Origin: JBCBSS01 sp039819065
GTDB lineage: Bacteria > Bacteroidota > Bacteroidia > Cytophagales > Cyclobacteriaceae
Assembly: GCA_039819065.1 (NCBI GenBank)
Contig: JBCBSS010000013.1
Location: forward strand, 19,791 to 83,790
Direction of reading: 5' to 3'
Length of the DNA stretch: 64,000 nt
Both the position numbers and the translations under genes were made by a program. Below the pieces are notes generated by a model. It made no database searches, was not told the DNA's origin, and was given only the letters and a program-made list of their open reading frames with translations. Of this stretch, positions 55,410 through 64,000 are shown in pieces. The number at the start of each line of letters is the position of its first letter. Within the stretch, counting starts at the first letter, position 1.

Positions 55410-57416
55410 CTAACTCAACTCGGGTATAACGATTTCGAATGTACTTCCTTTACCGACTTGGCTGTGTAGCGTAATCTCGCCTTTTAGCTTCTCCACTAAG
55501 GTTTTAACCAGTGATAACCCTAGTCCATTGGAGGCTTCACCTCCGGTAGGTTTGGCCGAGAGTGTTTTAAATTTAGTATAGAGGCTCTTTTTATCTTCCT
55601 CTGTAAAGCCGGGGCCTTCATCTTTGACTGTTAATTTGAGTCGATGATCGTCCAAAACAGATTCTACATTGACAGTCGCGTTTGAAGGGGAGTATTTAAT
55701 GGCATTTGAAATCAGATTATCAACAATGCGCTCAAGGTATAATTGATTGGTAACAAAATTACCATCAGTGGAAATGTGGCTTTTCAGTTCAATCTGTTTG
55801 TTTTGAGCATCTTCTGAGTAGTGGTTGAGTTTCTCTCTCAATAAGTACTCTAAATCTACCTGTACTATGTTTTCCCTGGCTTCTCCAGCCTCCAGCTTGT
55901 TGACTTCCAATACGTTTTTAATCAGTTCGACTCCACTAAGGCTCATTTGATCAATCATTTGTATGTATTGGCCCTGGTTAGCTTTGTCAATTTTGATTAA
56001 ATCAACCAGGCCAGTGATTCTGTTGAATGGCGCCTTTAGATCGTGAGCCATGATATTCATGAGCGTGTCCTTCTGCAGATTAATATCCGCCAGCTTATTT
56101 TTTTGTTTGAGGAGCTTTGCATTGGCTCTTTTCTTTTTGTTAGCATTTCTTTGAAACGTAAGGGCAAGAATGATTAACACAAAGATTAATGCCGTAAGCG
56201 CAAAATTTCGGATCTTTTGCTCTTCTAAAAGCTCATCATTTTTCTTTTTTTCAATTTTTAAAAGTTCATTTTCCCTGGCCCTTTTTTCGAGCGCTATTCT
56301 AGATTCATGCTGTTGCACTAACCTGGCTTTCTCGATATCCAGGAATTTAATTTCAATCTCATTGTACTCTTTGAAGTATTCAAATGCCTTTTGGGTATCT
56401 CCTTTCGCTTCATAATTCTTCGATAAATACAGATATGATTGTTTGAGCTCTGTCCAAAAGGCTGATTTTTCAGCGGCACTCACTACTTTTTCATGAAAAC
56501 TAATCGCTTGATCATAATCACCCAGATCATAGCTCAATAGGCCATAGTGGTTATAAACTTTCATAAACAAGTTCTGATTGGTGATGCCTTCTGCGATATT
56601 CTTTGAGTCTTCCATCAGGCGCTTGGCCTCATCGAACTGTCGATTTTTTCTATGTAGATCAGCAATTTCAGTATTTACCTCAGCTTTGAGCACAAGATTC
56701 ACTTCTATACTATCACTATGTGACTTTGCCTTCGTCAGTGTTTCGAATGCCAAATCATTTTTATTTGAAGCCGCGTAGATTTTGGCCAATTCTAAATAAC
56801 TAAAAGCCACACCTACCCAAAGGCCCTCACCAATCCGGATGTTTAGCGCTCGCTTTGACATCTCTTCCGCCTTTGCATATGATTTTTGGCTTTGATAGAA
56901 AGTGGCCAGACTGGAGTATATATAGGCTAGACCGACTTTGTCATCTAATTTCAGGAATATGTCTAATGCTTGATTATAATAGTTTATGGCCTTATCATAG
57001 GCTGCTGTCCCTTCAAAAAGCCTACCCAGACTATTGAGTGCGTGAGCATATTGTAAGCTGTCTTTCTTCGCTAAGGCTAGGTCTTTCGCCTTTTCATGAT
57101 AATCATAGGAGTTTAAATAGTCTCCTTTATAAAGATAGGCTACGCCCAGGTAGTTATAGGTTGTCGGTAAGAGTTGATCGTCTTTGGAGCGTTCTACTAA
57201 TTCGACTGAGTTTTCCAGAAAATAAATAGAGCTGTCAGGGTACATTTTACGGTATTCCCAACCTAGCTGATTATAAGCTTCAATTTTTTCAGTTGGCTGA
57301 CCCTCTTTGATGACTTTTTTTGCCTTAGCAATAACATCAGGACTCTGACCACTAGCTTTCACACATAATATGAGGAATAATATGCTAAGGATATATATGT
57401 TTCTATTCAACCTCAT
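55410..57416 (-). CDS. TPR sensor histidine kinase
   Basis: A 668-residue kinase. It has an N-terminal signal peptide, then TPR-type repeats (about residues 40-370, e.g. ALNSLGRLFEGTAAYDKAINYYNQAL), one TM (about 400-420), a HisKA-type H-box with His458 (MAHDLKAPFNRITG) and a HATPase with N-box NLISNAIKYSP, G1 DEGPGF and G2 GLGLSLVK. The TPRs should be extracytoplasmic, sensing peptides or protein partners. No response regulator gene is adjacent, so the output is in trans. This architecture is common in Bacteroidota. It lies divergently, 347 bp from padR. Confidence 0.9.
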   Translation of the reverse strand: MRLNRNIYILSILFLILCVKASGQSPDVIAKAKKVIKEGQPTEKIEAYNQLGWEYRKMYPDSSIYFLENSVELVERSKDDQLLPTTYNYLGVAYLYKGDYLNSYDYHEKAKDLALAKKDSLQYAHALNSLGRLFEGTAAYDKAINYYNQALDIFLKLDDKVGLAYIYSSLATFYQSQKSYAKAEEMSKRALNIRIGEGLWVGVAFSYLELAKIYAASNKNDLAFETLTKAKSHSDSIEVNLVLKAEVNTEIADLHRKNRQFDEAKRLMEDSKNIAEGITNQNLFMKVYNHYGLLSYDLGDYDQAISFHEKVVSAAEKSAFWTELKQSYLYLSKNYEAKGDTQKAFEYFKEYNEIEIKFLDIEKARLVQQHESRIALEKRARENELLKIEKKKNDELLEEQKIRNFALTALIFVLIILALTFQRNANKKKRANAKLLKQKNKLADINLQKDTLMNIMAHDLKAPFNRITGLVDLIKIDKANQGQYIQMIDQMSLSGVELIKNVLEVNKLEAGEARENIVQVDLEYLLREKLNHYSEDAQNKQIELKSHISTDGNFVTNQLYLERIVDNLISNAIKYSPSNATVNVESVLDDHRLKLTVKDEGPGFTEEDKKSLYTKFKTLSAKPTGGEASNGLGLSLVKTLVEKLKGEITLHSQVGKGSTFEIVIPELS

Positions 57417-57691
57417 TATCTGTCAATAAAGCAATAATATGAGACATTAATTGTCTAAAAAGTAACTTTCAGAACCATTAAACCAACCGTGATTAGACTT
57501 TTCATTGTCATCACACTTATAATCAGTTTCCGCACGGTCAAAGAAACAAAAGAATCAAGAGAAAATAAATCTGAATTATGCGTGTTGACTTTGGATAGCG
57601 CTTTTTGTTGCACCCATACTTGCCCTTGCCTTATGGATAGTTAAAATCAGATAGCCCCACCAGAAACAGATATCCGCAGCATTTCGCAATT

Positions 57692-57751
57692 AAAACTACA
57701 TTTAGGAAAAATACTTTGTTCGATTCACGGATAAAAACTACTTTTAGGAAA
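57692..57751 (+). promoter_or_regulatory. Two 18-bp direct repeats upstream of padR, probable PadR operator
   Basis: AAAACTACATTTAGGAAA (57692-57709) and AAAACTACTTTTAGGAAA (57734-57751) differ at one base and lie 42 bp apart (4 helical turns). The second ends 12 bp before the padR start. PadR repressors generally bind and repress their own promoter, so these are the likely operators. The rest of the 347-bp divergent region (57417-57763) shows no gene. Confidence 0.65.
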
Positions 57752-57763
57752 TAAATAGTTGCA

Positions 57764-58102
57764 ATGAAGAAATATCAACTGGGAGAGTTTGAAGAAATCG
57801 TGCTTTTAACCGTGGGTGTACTCTATGGAGATGCTTACGGTGTGGCCATTAAAGAAGAAATTGAAAAACGTATACAAAGAAAGGTTTCTGTGGGTGCTCT
57901 TCAGTCCGCACTCAGACGCATGGAAGATAAGGGCTTCCTCTCTTCAGCACTGGGAGAAGCCACAAAAACCAGAGGTGGCAAGCGCAAACGCTACTTTAAG
58001 ATCACGGCCTTCGGTAAAGAGGCCTTGGACTTCAATATGCAAACGCGTTTGGACTTGTGGAAAGAAATTCCTGACATCGCTTTTCAATTTAAGCCATGCT
58101 AA
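57764..58102 (+). CDS. PadR-family transcriptional regulator
   Basis: A 112-residue PadR protein: winged HTH with LGEFEEIVLLTVGVLYGDAYGVAIKEEIE, VSVGALQSALRRMEDKGFL and the Gly-rich wing TRGGKRKRYFKITAFGKEAL, then a short C-terminal helix. It overlaps the downstream permease gene by 7 bp, a linked PadR-permease pair. It probably represses itself and the permease through the direct repeats at 57692-57751 until a ligand or membrane signal binds. Confidence 0.94.
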   Translation: MKKYQLGEFEEIVLLTVGVLYGDAYGVAIKEEIEKRIQRKVSVGALQSALRRMEDKGFLSSALGEATKTRGGKRKRYFKITAFGKEALDFNMQTRLDLWKEIPDIAFQFKPC

Positions 58103-60681
58103 AAAGGTTCGCAACACGATTATTCGAGCTCTATTGCCATTCTGATTATCAAGAAGATATTCTGGGTGATCTTGACGAATACTATGAACAAAACCTGAAA
58201 GCCAAAGGAAGGTTTTATGCTAATGTCAAGTTTTGCATAGACGTTCTTTTGCTATTCAGACTCTCTCTTCTTCGAGATAAATGGTTCTATCAAAACTCAA
58301 TTTATTTAGCAATGTTCAATACCATATTTAAAACAAGCCTCCGTGCATTTTGGAAAGAACGCGGATATACACTACTCAACGTTTTAGGCCTTACTGTTGG
58401 TCTTACAGCCAGCATTTTACTACTCCTTTATGTAGAATCTGAGCGATCGGTTAATGGGTTTCACAAAGACGTTGATCAGATTTATCAGGTGTTAGAACAT
58501 CAAACTTTTTCAGGTACGATCATGACTACGGAATCCACTCCGGGACCGCTCAACACTGCCTTTAAAGATGATTTTCCAGAGGTGGAGGCGATAACGGCAT
58601 ATACTTGGCCGTATGAACTCCTTTTTATCAATGAAGACCAAAGGCATAAAGGAAGTGGTCGTTGGGCCAGTGAAGACTTTTTTAGTGTGTTTAGTGTAGA
58701 GTTCATTGAGGGAAGCGCTGAAAATGCCTTGACTTCGCCATCGCAGCTCTACTTGTCAAAAAGTACCAAGGAACGTCTTTTCGGAGAGGAACCAGCGCTG
58801 TCACGAACACTCGAAATAGACGGGTTCGGTAGTTTTCAGGTAGCTGGCGTTTTTGAAGATATTCCAGACGAAAGTACCATTGATTTTGATTTCATTGCAC
58901 CTTACCAAGTTTGGAAAGAGCGGAACGATTGGGTGAATGAATGGGAGAATAATGGTGTAAGAGGCCTTACGAAGCTACAACCGGGTGTTGATATCGATCA
59001 ATTCAATACTAAAATTGAAGGTTATGTAAAGGAGAAGATAGGCAATGAAGAAGCGATAGCTACCATTTTTTTACAACCCCTTAGCGATCGTTACCTATTT
59101 AATATTTATGAAAATGGACAATTGACCGGAGGTCGAATCACCTACATTCGATTGCTTACGGTAGTGGCCATTTTTATCCTCTTAATCGCTTCTATCAATT
59201 TTATAAATTTAGCTACTGCTCGATCAACGAAAAGAGCAAAGGAAGTAGGGGTCAAAAAAGTGGTCGGCTCTGGTCGCGGGCATTTGTTACTACAATTCAT
59301 GACAGAGTCGACGTTATTAGGCATCTTCTCGGCCCTGTTGGCTGGCATCCTTGTTATGGTACTTATAGCCCCCGTGAACCTTTTGGTGGGTAAAACCATG
59401 GCCTTTTCCCTGATCAACGTCGATCAAGCTGCCAAACTCCTGACTGCAGGATTGGTAGTAGGTATTGTTTCCGGAATATATCCTTCGATAGTGCTTTCCA
59501 ATTTTAAAGCGATAAGTGTGTTAAAGGGCAAACTCAAATCACACAATAGCTCAAAGGGACTAAGAAAAGGTTTGGTTGTTTTTCAATTCATGATTTCTAC
59601 CATACTCATTATTGCTACTTTGGTGGTTCAGAAACAGCTTAACTTCGTTAAAAATAAAGACCTTGGATACACCAAAGAAAATATGATATTGGTTCCGGTA
59701 GAAGGCAACTTGTACGACAGCGATGTTCGTGCTCAATTAAAGTCCAGGTTATTGTCCAACCCTGATTTTACGCATCTTGCTTTTTCCAGTGAGTCTACCA
59801 TGATCAACTCAGGAACATCTACTGCGAGCGGCTTTTCCTGGCCGGAGAAAGAAAATGAGCTTGGAACAAATTTCAATATTCTTTTTGCAGAACATGGACT
59901 TCTTGAAACCTATAATATTGAATTACTGAAAGGAAGATCGTTCGACCCTCTATTGGCTACAGATTCTATGCATGTGATCATTAATGAGCAGACGGCTAAA
60001 ATCATGAATTTGGAAGAGCCTGTGGGTCACACTGTAACTTTTTGGGGCAGAACAGGAAGGATTATCGGCATTGTACAAGACTTTCATTTCAATTCACTAC
60101 ATTCTGGAATTGAACCATTGGTCATTAGTTTAAGGCCTGGAAACAGCCAAGTAATCAACATAAGAACAACTGGTCAGAATAATCAAGCAAGCCTGGCATA
60201 TCTGGAAGCGACCCTGAAAGAGTTAAACCCGGACTACCCATTTGAATATCAGTTTCTGGATGATAACTACGAAGCACAATACCAAAGTGAATTGGTCATT
60301 GGTACTCTGAGTAACTACTTTTCCGGGATTGCGATTTTCATCTCACTACTCGGGTTATTTGGTTTGGCCAGTTTTGCTGCCGAGCAAAGGATTAAAGAGA
60401 TCGGTGTCAGAAAAGTATTAGGGGCGAGTGTCTCGCATATTATTCTCCAGATGACCAGAGGTTTTATCTTATTAGTTGGTATCGGCTTTTTGCTAGCAAT
60501 ACCCATCAGTTACCTTTTTATGAGTGAATGGCTTACCACTTTTACATATCGCACGGAAGTAGGTGTTTCTACATTTCTGATCGCTGGTATAGCCTCTCTC
60601 CTCATCACAATCGCAACCATTGGCTATCATGCTGTAAGCGCTGCCAATACGAATCCTGTGAAAAGCTTAAGGTATGAGTAG
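58096..60681 (+). CDS. MacB/FtsX-type ABC permease with permease-prefix domain
   Basis: An 861-residue protein. The first ~75 residues (LKRFATRLFELYCHSDYQEDILGDLDEYYEQ and onward) form a permease-prefix domain 2, then a standard MacB/FtsX body starts (FKTSLRAFWKERGYTLLNVLGLTVG). Coupling motifs EVGVKKVVGSGRGHL and EIGVRKVLGASVSHI are present, so ATPase contact is likely. It overlaps padR by 7 bp. It belongs to the same superfamily as the seven array members but to a different subtype. No ATPase gene is adjacent. Confidence 0.93.
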   Translation: MLKRFATRLFELYCHSDYQEDILGDLDEYYEQNLKAKGRFYANVKFCIDVLLLFRLSLLRDKWFYQNSIYLAMFNTIFKTSLRAFWKERGYTLLNVLGLTVGLTASILLLLYVESERSVNGFHKDVDQIYQVLEHQTFSGTIMTTESTPGPLNTAFKDDFPEVEAITAYTWPYELLFINEDQRHKGSGRWASEDFFSVFSVEFIEGSAENALTSPSQLYLSKSTKERLFGEEPALSRTLEIDGFGSFQVAGVFEDIPDESTIDFDFIAPYQVWKERNDWVNEWENNGVRGLTKLQPGVDIDQFNTKIEGYVKEKIGNEEAIATIFLQPLSDRYLFNIYENGQLTGGRITYIRLLTVVAIFILLIASINFINLATARSTKRAKEVGVKKVVGSGRGHLLLQFMTESTLLGIFSALLAGILVMVLIAPVNLLVGKTMAFSLINVDQAAKLLTAGLVVGIVSGIYPSIVLSNFKAISVLKGKLKSHNSSKGLRKGLVVFQFMISTILIIATLVVQKQLNFVKNKDLGYTKENMILVPVEGNLYDSDVRAQLKSRLLSNPDFTHLAFSSESTMINSGTSTASGFSWPEKENELGTNFNILFAEHGLLETYNIELLKGRSFDPLLATDSMHVIINEQTAKIMNLEEPVGHTVTFWGRTGRIIGIVQDFHFNSLHSGIEPLVISLRPGNSQVINIRTTGQNNQASLAYLEATLKELNPDYPFEYQFLDDNYEAQYQSELVIGTLSNYFSGIAIFISLLGLFGLASFAAEQRIKEIGVRKVLGASVSHIILQMTRGFILLVGIGFLLAIPISYLFMSEWLTTFTYRTEVGVSTFLIAGIASLLITIATIGYHAVSAANTNPVKSLRYE

Positions 60682-60820
60682 GTGTGATGGGTTAAAGGAA
60701 TTTAAGAGAGGGTGGGCTCTCAACGATTCACTGGATCATTTTTTAACGTTTGAAACTTTCTGGTTTAGGAAAGAATGAGTTTTCAAAAACCTGCCTGTAG
60801 GCGGGGCTTCTACGGTGTCC

Positions 60821-60915
60821 CGGTTGTTGCACAAAAATGCCTACTTGGGATTAGTGGTGGGAGAGGTATTAGCTATAAACACAATTGGTGGCCGTTTCAC
60901 TAGGAGGTAACAGTG
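60821..60915 (+). pseudogene. Relic of a diverged mgtE gene
   Basis: Over 30 codons aligned with mgtE positions 49666-49755, 21 encode the same residue (core NAYLG, VVG, LAINT, VAVSLGG) once a single inserted base near 60887 is skipped. Many matches differ at third positions only, so it comes from a diverged paralogue. It ends in a stop and has no start. Confidence 0.7.
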
Positions 60916-60928
60916 TATAATATGTCTG

Positions 60929-61414
60929 TTACTGAATTGGTGGAATCTCATCTTGTGATTTTGACCCTTGGGTGAAGAACTCCCATATCTGTTTGATTAT
61001 CCAATAAATGATAAATGTTGCCAGGAGAAAGGCAAATACGTGTAAAATTATTCTTGAGGCTATCCTAAGAATTTTACCGGCTCCCAGTAAGATAAAAGCA
61101 CTGGCATTGGTAAGAATACTCAAAATTCCAATTACCGTATAGTTTGAATAGATGTAATCTATATATTGAATATTCTGAGCATCTGCCTTACCTACGAAAT
61201 ATGCGATTACCACACCATTGATTAATAACCAATTTAGTAGAGTTAATTTCTTTCTAGTTGGAGCTACTGCTTTTTTGACGTTTCGTCTTATTATCCTGCC
61301 TAAGAACCTCTCAAACTGCTTGATCTTAGATCTGACAAATTCATTTTGATAAACCCTTTTGACTGCTGGTAATTCCTTTGCTTGCTCAATAGTATTAATT
61401 ACGTCATCAAACAT
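60929..61414 (-). CDS. Small membrane protein of unknown function
   Basis: A 161-residue protein. The first ~60 residues are basic and helical (KSKIKQFERFLGRIIRRNVKKAV-like), then three hydrophobic segments: NWLLINGVVIAYFVG, YTVIGILSILTNASAFILLGAG and IILHVFAFLLATFIIYWII. I recognise no family. Its stop is just downstream of the mgtE relic. It follows the Rad50-like ATPase gene by 168 bp on the same strand, so it may belong to the same locus. Confidence 0.55.
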   Translation of the reverse strand: MFDDVINTIEQAKELPAVKRVYQNEFVRSKIKQFERFLGRIIRRNVKKAVAPTRKKLTLLNWLLINGVVIAYFVGKADAQNIQYIDYIYSNYTVIGILSILTNASAFILLGAGKILRIASRIILHVFAFLLATFIIYWIIKQIWEFFTQGSKSQDEIPPIQ

Positions 61415-61582
61415 TACGAACCTCCTTTTTAAACGCGTAATATCCGACGAATCCCTTCATAGCAGATTTAAGGTTTTCTGGATAACATAAAGGTTTTCAG
61501 AGAGTAAGAAAGCGGTTTTCATAATGGTGTTTGCCAGTTGGTCTAGTTTGGACACCAGGCGGAGTTGAGACCAGTTTTTCAT

Positions 61583-63535
61583 TTAGGCCCCTCGGTAATA
61601 GGAGATAAGCGGAGGGTGTTCTTTTTCGTCAGGCGTCATATACCTTTCGAAGATATCAAGATCAGAATCACCCTCTGGTTCTATAAACTCCTTGTCCACA
61701 ATTATAAACTGATGGCTTGAAAGGTCTTCTTTATTGAGTTTGTATAGAATTTTGTAGAATTTTTCAAAAATGTCTTTGTTCACCTCTTCACCAATGTTCT
61801 TCATTGGAGTGTCAATAATCAAGAATTTGGGAAGAGGTAAATTATTCCGAGCTGCAACTAAATGAAGTGCCAATCCATAGCATACTTTAAACAGTGTCTT
61901 TTTCCCGCCGCTTCCGGCATTGTTAAAATTCCAAGCAAAGACTTCCTCTCCATCAGGTAGAACCGACACATCCCATGTCTTCTTATTGATGATTATCTCA
62001 TCATTACCATTAACTCCCGGAAGTCCAACAGCAATCATAATTCTTAAGAATTCATCTTGAATTTCTTCAATATAGTCCCCGGCTTTTGTCAGCTTTGACT
62101 TTTCTGCTTCAATTTTACGTTTTAGTTCTAGATCATCAGCTACAAGTTGATCAGCCTCCTTTTCAAGGCGTGCAATTTCTTCTGGAATTAATTTGACATT
62201 TTCGTAATTACTTAGCCTTTCTTTGTACGTAGCTATTCTTCGGTCAATATCCCTATAAGTCGAGAGGAGTGTAGATTCGTACCGCTCAACTTGTGACCTA
62301 AGCTTCAAATCCAAGTCATATTTTGTTCGCTTTAGCTTTACCAGTAAGTTTTTTTGTCTATTGTACGCCCTTTTATGCTCCTTTATTGAGAGTTCCAATT
62401 CGTTTATTCGTGCATCTAAATCAAGCCTAAAAGCTTCTTCGTGTGGTACAGAGGCCGACCCCTTCTCAGCTTCAACTTCCGATTGACAGAGCCCACAATG
62501 TCCTTTCTTTTTCTCCCTTTTTTGAATATCAGTTCCACAGCTCGGGCACTTTTCGAAGGCTACATTGGCGAAAATGTCCACTACTGATTTTGAGCGTGCC
62601 AATTTAAACTTGGATGACATCAACTCTGCTCTCAATGTCTCTTGTTCATTTATCTTATAATCGAGGTCATTTAACGCTGTTTCAGTTCTATCAATTCTCC
62701 TTATCAGATTTCTTATGCTTTGACGTAAATCATCACTTGAATGTGTATCTATATTATATCCCTTTTGGACTTTGGACTGCTCTTCTTGAGCTTCCTTTAG
62801 TTTTTTTTGGGTAAACTCTATATCAGCACTAATCTGACCTTCTCCCCCGTAACCAAACTTATCTAAGAAAGACTCTAATTCTTTGGCAGAATTTCTTTTA
62901 GCAAGTTTTTCATCTTTTTTCTGTTCTCTTAACTTTTCTAGAGTGCTGAGCTGCTCGGAGAAGTAGCCTACTACGAATTTCATTACATCTCTACTTTTGT
63001 TTTGAAGAATAGGATCATTGAATCTATAAAATGATGAATCTAGGTGATCTTGATCCAGATAACAGAAAGTCATGAAATCGCGAAAACTGAGTCTGATTAA
63101 AGGGGAATCCTCATGATTCTTACTTCTCTTAACTTTCAGTGGATCAAGCTCCAGAAGGTAAAAGAATAGGTCTGATAAATTGAAAATATTGTCATTCCAA
63201 ACAGGTACAGTTTCTTGGCTCTTGGCTGGAGCCAAAACCGTGGCAGATTCACCCTTCGAATTCTCCCAAGTTACTTTGACTTTGCTAGCATGTGTTTCCC
63301 TTTCTAGTAAAACTTGATTTCCTTTAATTCTACATACCAGAGAAGCAGATACTAGCTCTTGTTGAATAGCAGTTGTTTTCTCTAAATCAGCCCCCATTAG
63401 AAAGTTAATAAGTCTGACTAGAGATGACTTTCCAGAGCTGATTTTACCATGAAAAAAGGACAATGAATGAGATAGATCAATGACCTCTCTGGATTTTCTG
63501 CATTGCAGTGTTAGTGTTTCAAATCTTATCTCCAT
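61583..63535 (-). CDS. Rad50/SMC-like ATPase with zinc ribbon, candidate ABC-3C system ATPase
   Basis: A 650-residue ATPase. Walker A GKISSGKSS is at residues 30-38. Long coiled-coil arms cover about 185-480. They are interrupted by a zinc ribbon/hook with Cys330, Cys333, Cys347 and Cys350 (CPSCG ... CGLC). After the arms come a signature-like GSGGKK (541-546) and Walker B FLIIDTP with Asp575. This is the ABC ATPase layout of the SMC/Rad50 clade. Its start overlaps the upstream gene by 17 bp. Together with that gene's middle-component-like sequence it resembles ABC three-component (ABC-3C) conflict systems, where the ATPase senses invading nucleic acid. A DNA-repair role is the alternative. 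Confidence 0.78.
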   Translation of the reverse strand: MEIRFETLTLQCRKSREVIDLSHSLSFFHGKISSGKSSLVRLINFLMGADLEKTTAIQQELVSASLVCRIKGNQVLLERETHASKVKVTWENSKGESATVLAPAKSQETVPVWNDNIFNLSDLFFYLLELDPLKVKRSKNHEDSPLIRLSFRDFMTFCYLDQDHLDSSFYRFNDPILQNKSRDVMKFVVGYFSEQLSTLEKLREQKKDEKLAKRNSAKELESFLDKFGYGGEGQISADIEFTQKKLKEAQEEQSKVQKGYNIDTHSSDDLRQSIRNLIRRIDRTETALNDLDYKINEQETLRAELMSSKFKLARSKSVVDIFANVAFEKCPSCGTDIQKREKKKGHCGLCQSEVEAEKGSASVPHEEAFRLDLDARINELELSIKEHKRAYNRQKNLLVKLKRTKYDLDLKLRSQVERYESTLLSTYRDIDRRIATYKERLSNYENVKLIPEEIARLEKEADQLVADDLELKRKIEAEKSKLTKAGDYIEEIQDEFLRIMIAVGLPGVNGNDEIIINKKTWDVSVLPDGEEVFAWNFNNAGSGGKKTLFKVCYGLALHLVAARNNLPLPKFLIIDTPMKNIGEEVNKDIFEKFYKILYKLNKEDLSSHQFIIVDKEFIEPEGDSDLDIFERYMTPDEKEHPPLISYYRGA

Positions 63536-64000
63536 AGTCTATCTCTTGTCCAAAATTTAGGCTTCCTATTTCTGGAAATGTCTGATATATGAAGTTCTTT
63601 AATCTCGTTCCTCCCATATTGAAATTGATCCTAAGCACTCTAGCTCGTTCAAAAAAGTCTGCTTGAGCATTACTTTCTTTCAAATCTCGGTATACTTTTA
63701 AGCCCTTCTCAGTTATTGCGATCATAATCGCGTTACGATCAGTTCTTATGTTAATAAGCCCTTTACCTATAAGGAGATTTAGAAATTTTCTATACCTAAA
63801 ATCCCAAGGCCCATATTTAAAGCGAACCATTTTCGACTCAACACTTTGCCGCTCATAATCCTTAAGTTCACCATTAGTTTTTAGTTCTTTTCCAATCGCC
63901 TTAAGAGCTCTTTCTAAATAGAGTGGGTAGCGTAGAAGAAAATCGAGTTTGGCAAGTTTTGTTATTCCCTTTATCTCTTCTCGACCGTCTTTTGAAAACT
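63519..64000 (-). CDS. Candidate ABC-3C middle component, winged-helix-like (5' end off window)
   Basis: The frame remains open to the window edge, so at least 159 codons are seen and the start is missing. The visible sequence includes KLAKLDFLLRYPLYLERALK, a pattern I associate with the middle component of ABC three-component systems, followed by a winged-helix-like segment (DFRYRKFLNLLIGKGLINIRTDRNAIMIAITEKG). Its stop overlaps the ATPase start by 17 bp, so the two are coupled. The effector component would be expected further upstream, outside this window. Confidence 0.6.
   Translation of the reverse strand, partial: FSKDGREEIKGITKLAKLDFLLRYPLYLERALKAIGKELKTNGELKDYERQSVESKMVRFKYGPWDFRYRKFLNLLIGKGLINIRTDRNAIMIAITEKGLKVYRDLKESNAQADFFERARVLRINFNMGGTRLKNFIYQTFPEIGSLNFGQEIDYGDKI

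Noticed and set aside
57816..58145. 109-codon frame in +1 register across padR and the permease start
   Set aside because: A shadow of padR, whose own frame has full PadR motifs.

Overview
The window looks like chromosome from a Bacteroidota bacterium, most probably a marine-type Cytophagales. The evidence is a type IX secretion C-terminal sorting domain on a subtilase, an outer-membrane beta-barrel receptor of the CarboxypepD-regulatory-like/TonB type, several MLKNY-type MacB/FtsX permeases, AT-rich start regions that mostly lack Shine-Dalgarno sequences, and many LxxC lipoproteins. No rRNA, tRNA, CRISPR array, integrase or transposase gene was seen. The first and last genes run off the edges.

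Layout. 1-12.5 kb is housekeeping and stress: a transporter/HEAT/cNMP-like fusion, an M20 peptidase, a lipoprotein, a MoxR ATPase with a CoxE-type VWA partner, an AraC regulator with a DUF6265-like protein, a CPA1 Na+/H+ antiporter, and an HtrA protease followed by a DUF2158-like small protein and a clear terminator. 12.7-17.4 kb holds an arylsulfotransferase-like lipoprotein, an unassigned possible glycosidase-type lipoprotein and an MFS exporter. 17.7-22.7 kb holds a nucleotidyltransferase, a PAPS sulfotransferase, an orphan RiPP-like precursor peptide, a small lipoprotein and an esterase lipoprotein. 22.9-26.5 kb holds a T9SS-sorted S8 protease translationally coupled to a repeat/coiled-coil surface protein.

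26.8-48 kb is the centrepiece. A LysR regulator and an NtrC-type sigma-54 response regulator are followed, divergently, by seven consecutive paralogous FtsX/MacB-type permeases (about 790-808 aa each) with no ATPase gene anywhere in the window. Two places, upstream of permease 1 and permease 4, carry the same architecture: two 17-bp inverted repeats (consensus TGTTCC-N5-GGAACA) with start points 23 bp apart, then exactly 52 bp, then a sigma-54-like -24/-12 element. This is good sequence evidence for a regulon of the neighbouring NtrC protein. Permeases 1-3 are each preceded by related repeat-mosaic spacers. A four-helix-bundle (23S rRNA IVS-type) gene sits between permeases 6 and 7, and a decayed copy of it lies between permeases 5 and 6.

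48.5-60.9 kb holds MgtE, an outer-membrane receptor with a membrane-anchored AraC regulator, an unknown coiled-coil protein, a TPR sensor histidine kinase, and a PadR repressor overlapping an eighth permease that has an N-terminal permease-prefix domain. Two 18-bp direct repeats 42 bp apart precede padR and are probably its operator. A frameshifted fragment of a diverged mgtE lies after this permease. 60.9-64 kb holds a small membrane protein and a Rad50-like ATPase with a zinc ribbon, overlapping a winged-helix-like partner gene that runs off the window. The pair resembles the ATPase and middle component of an ABC three-component conflict system.
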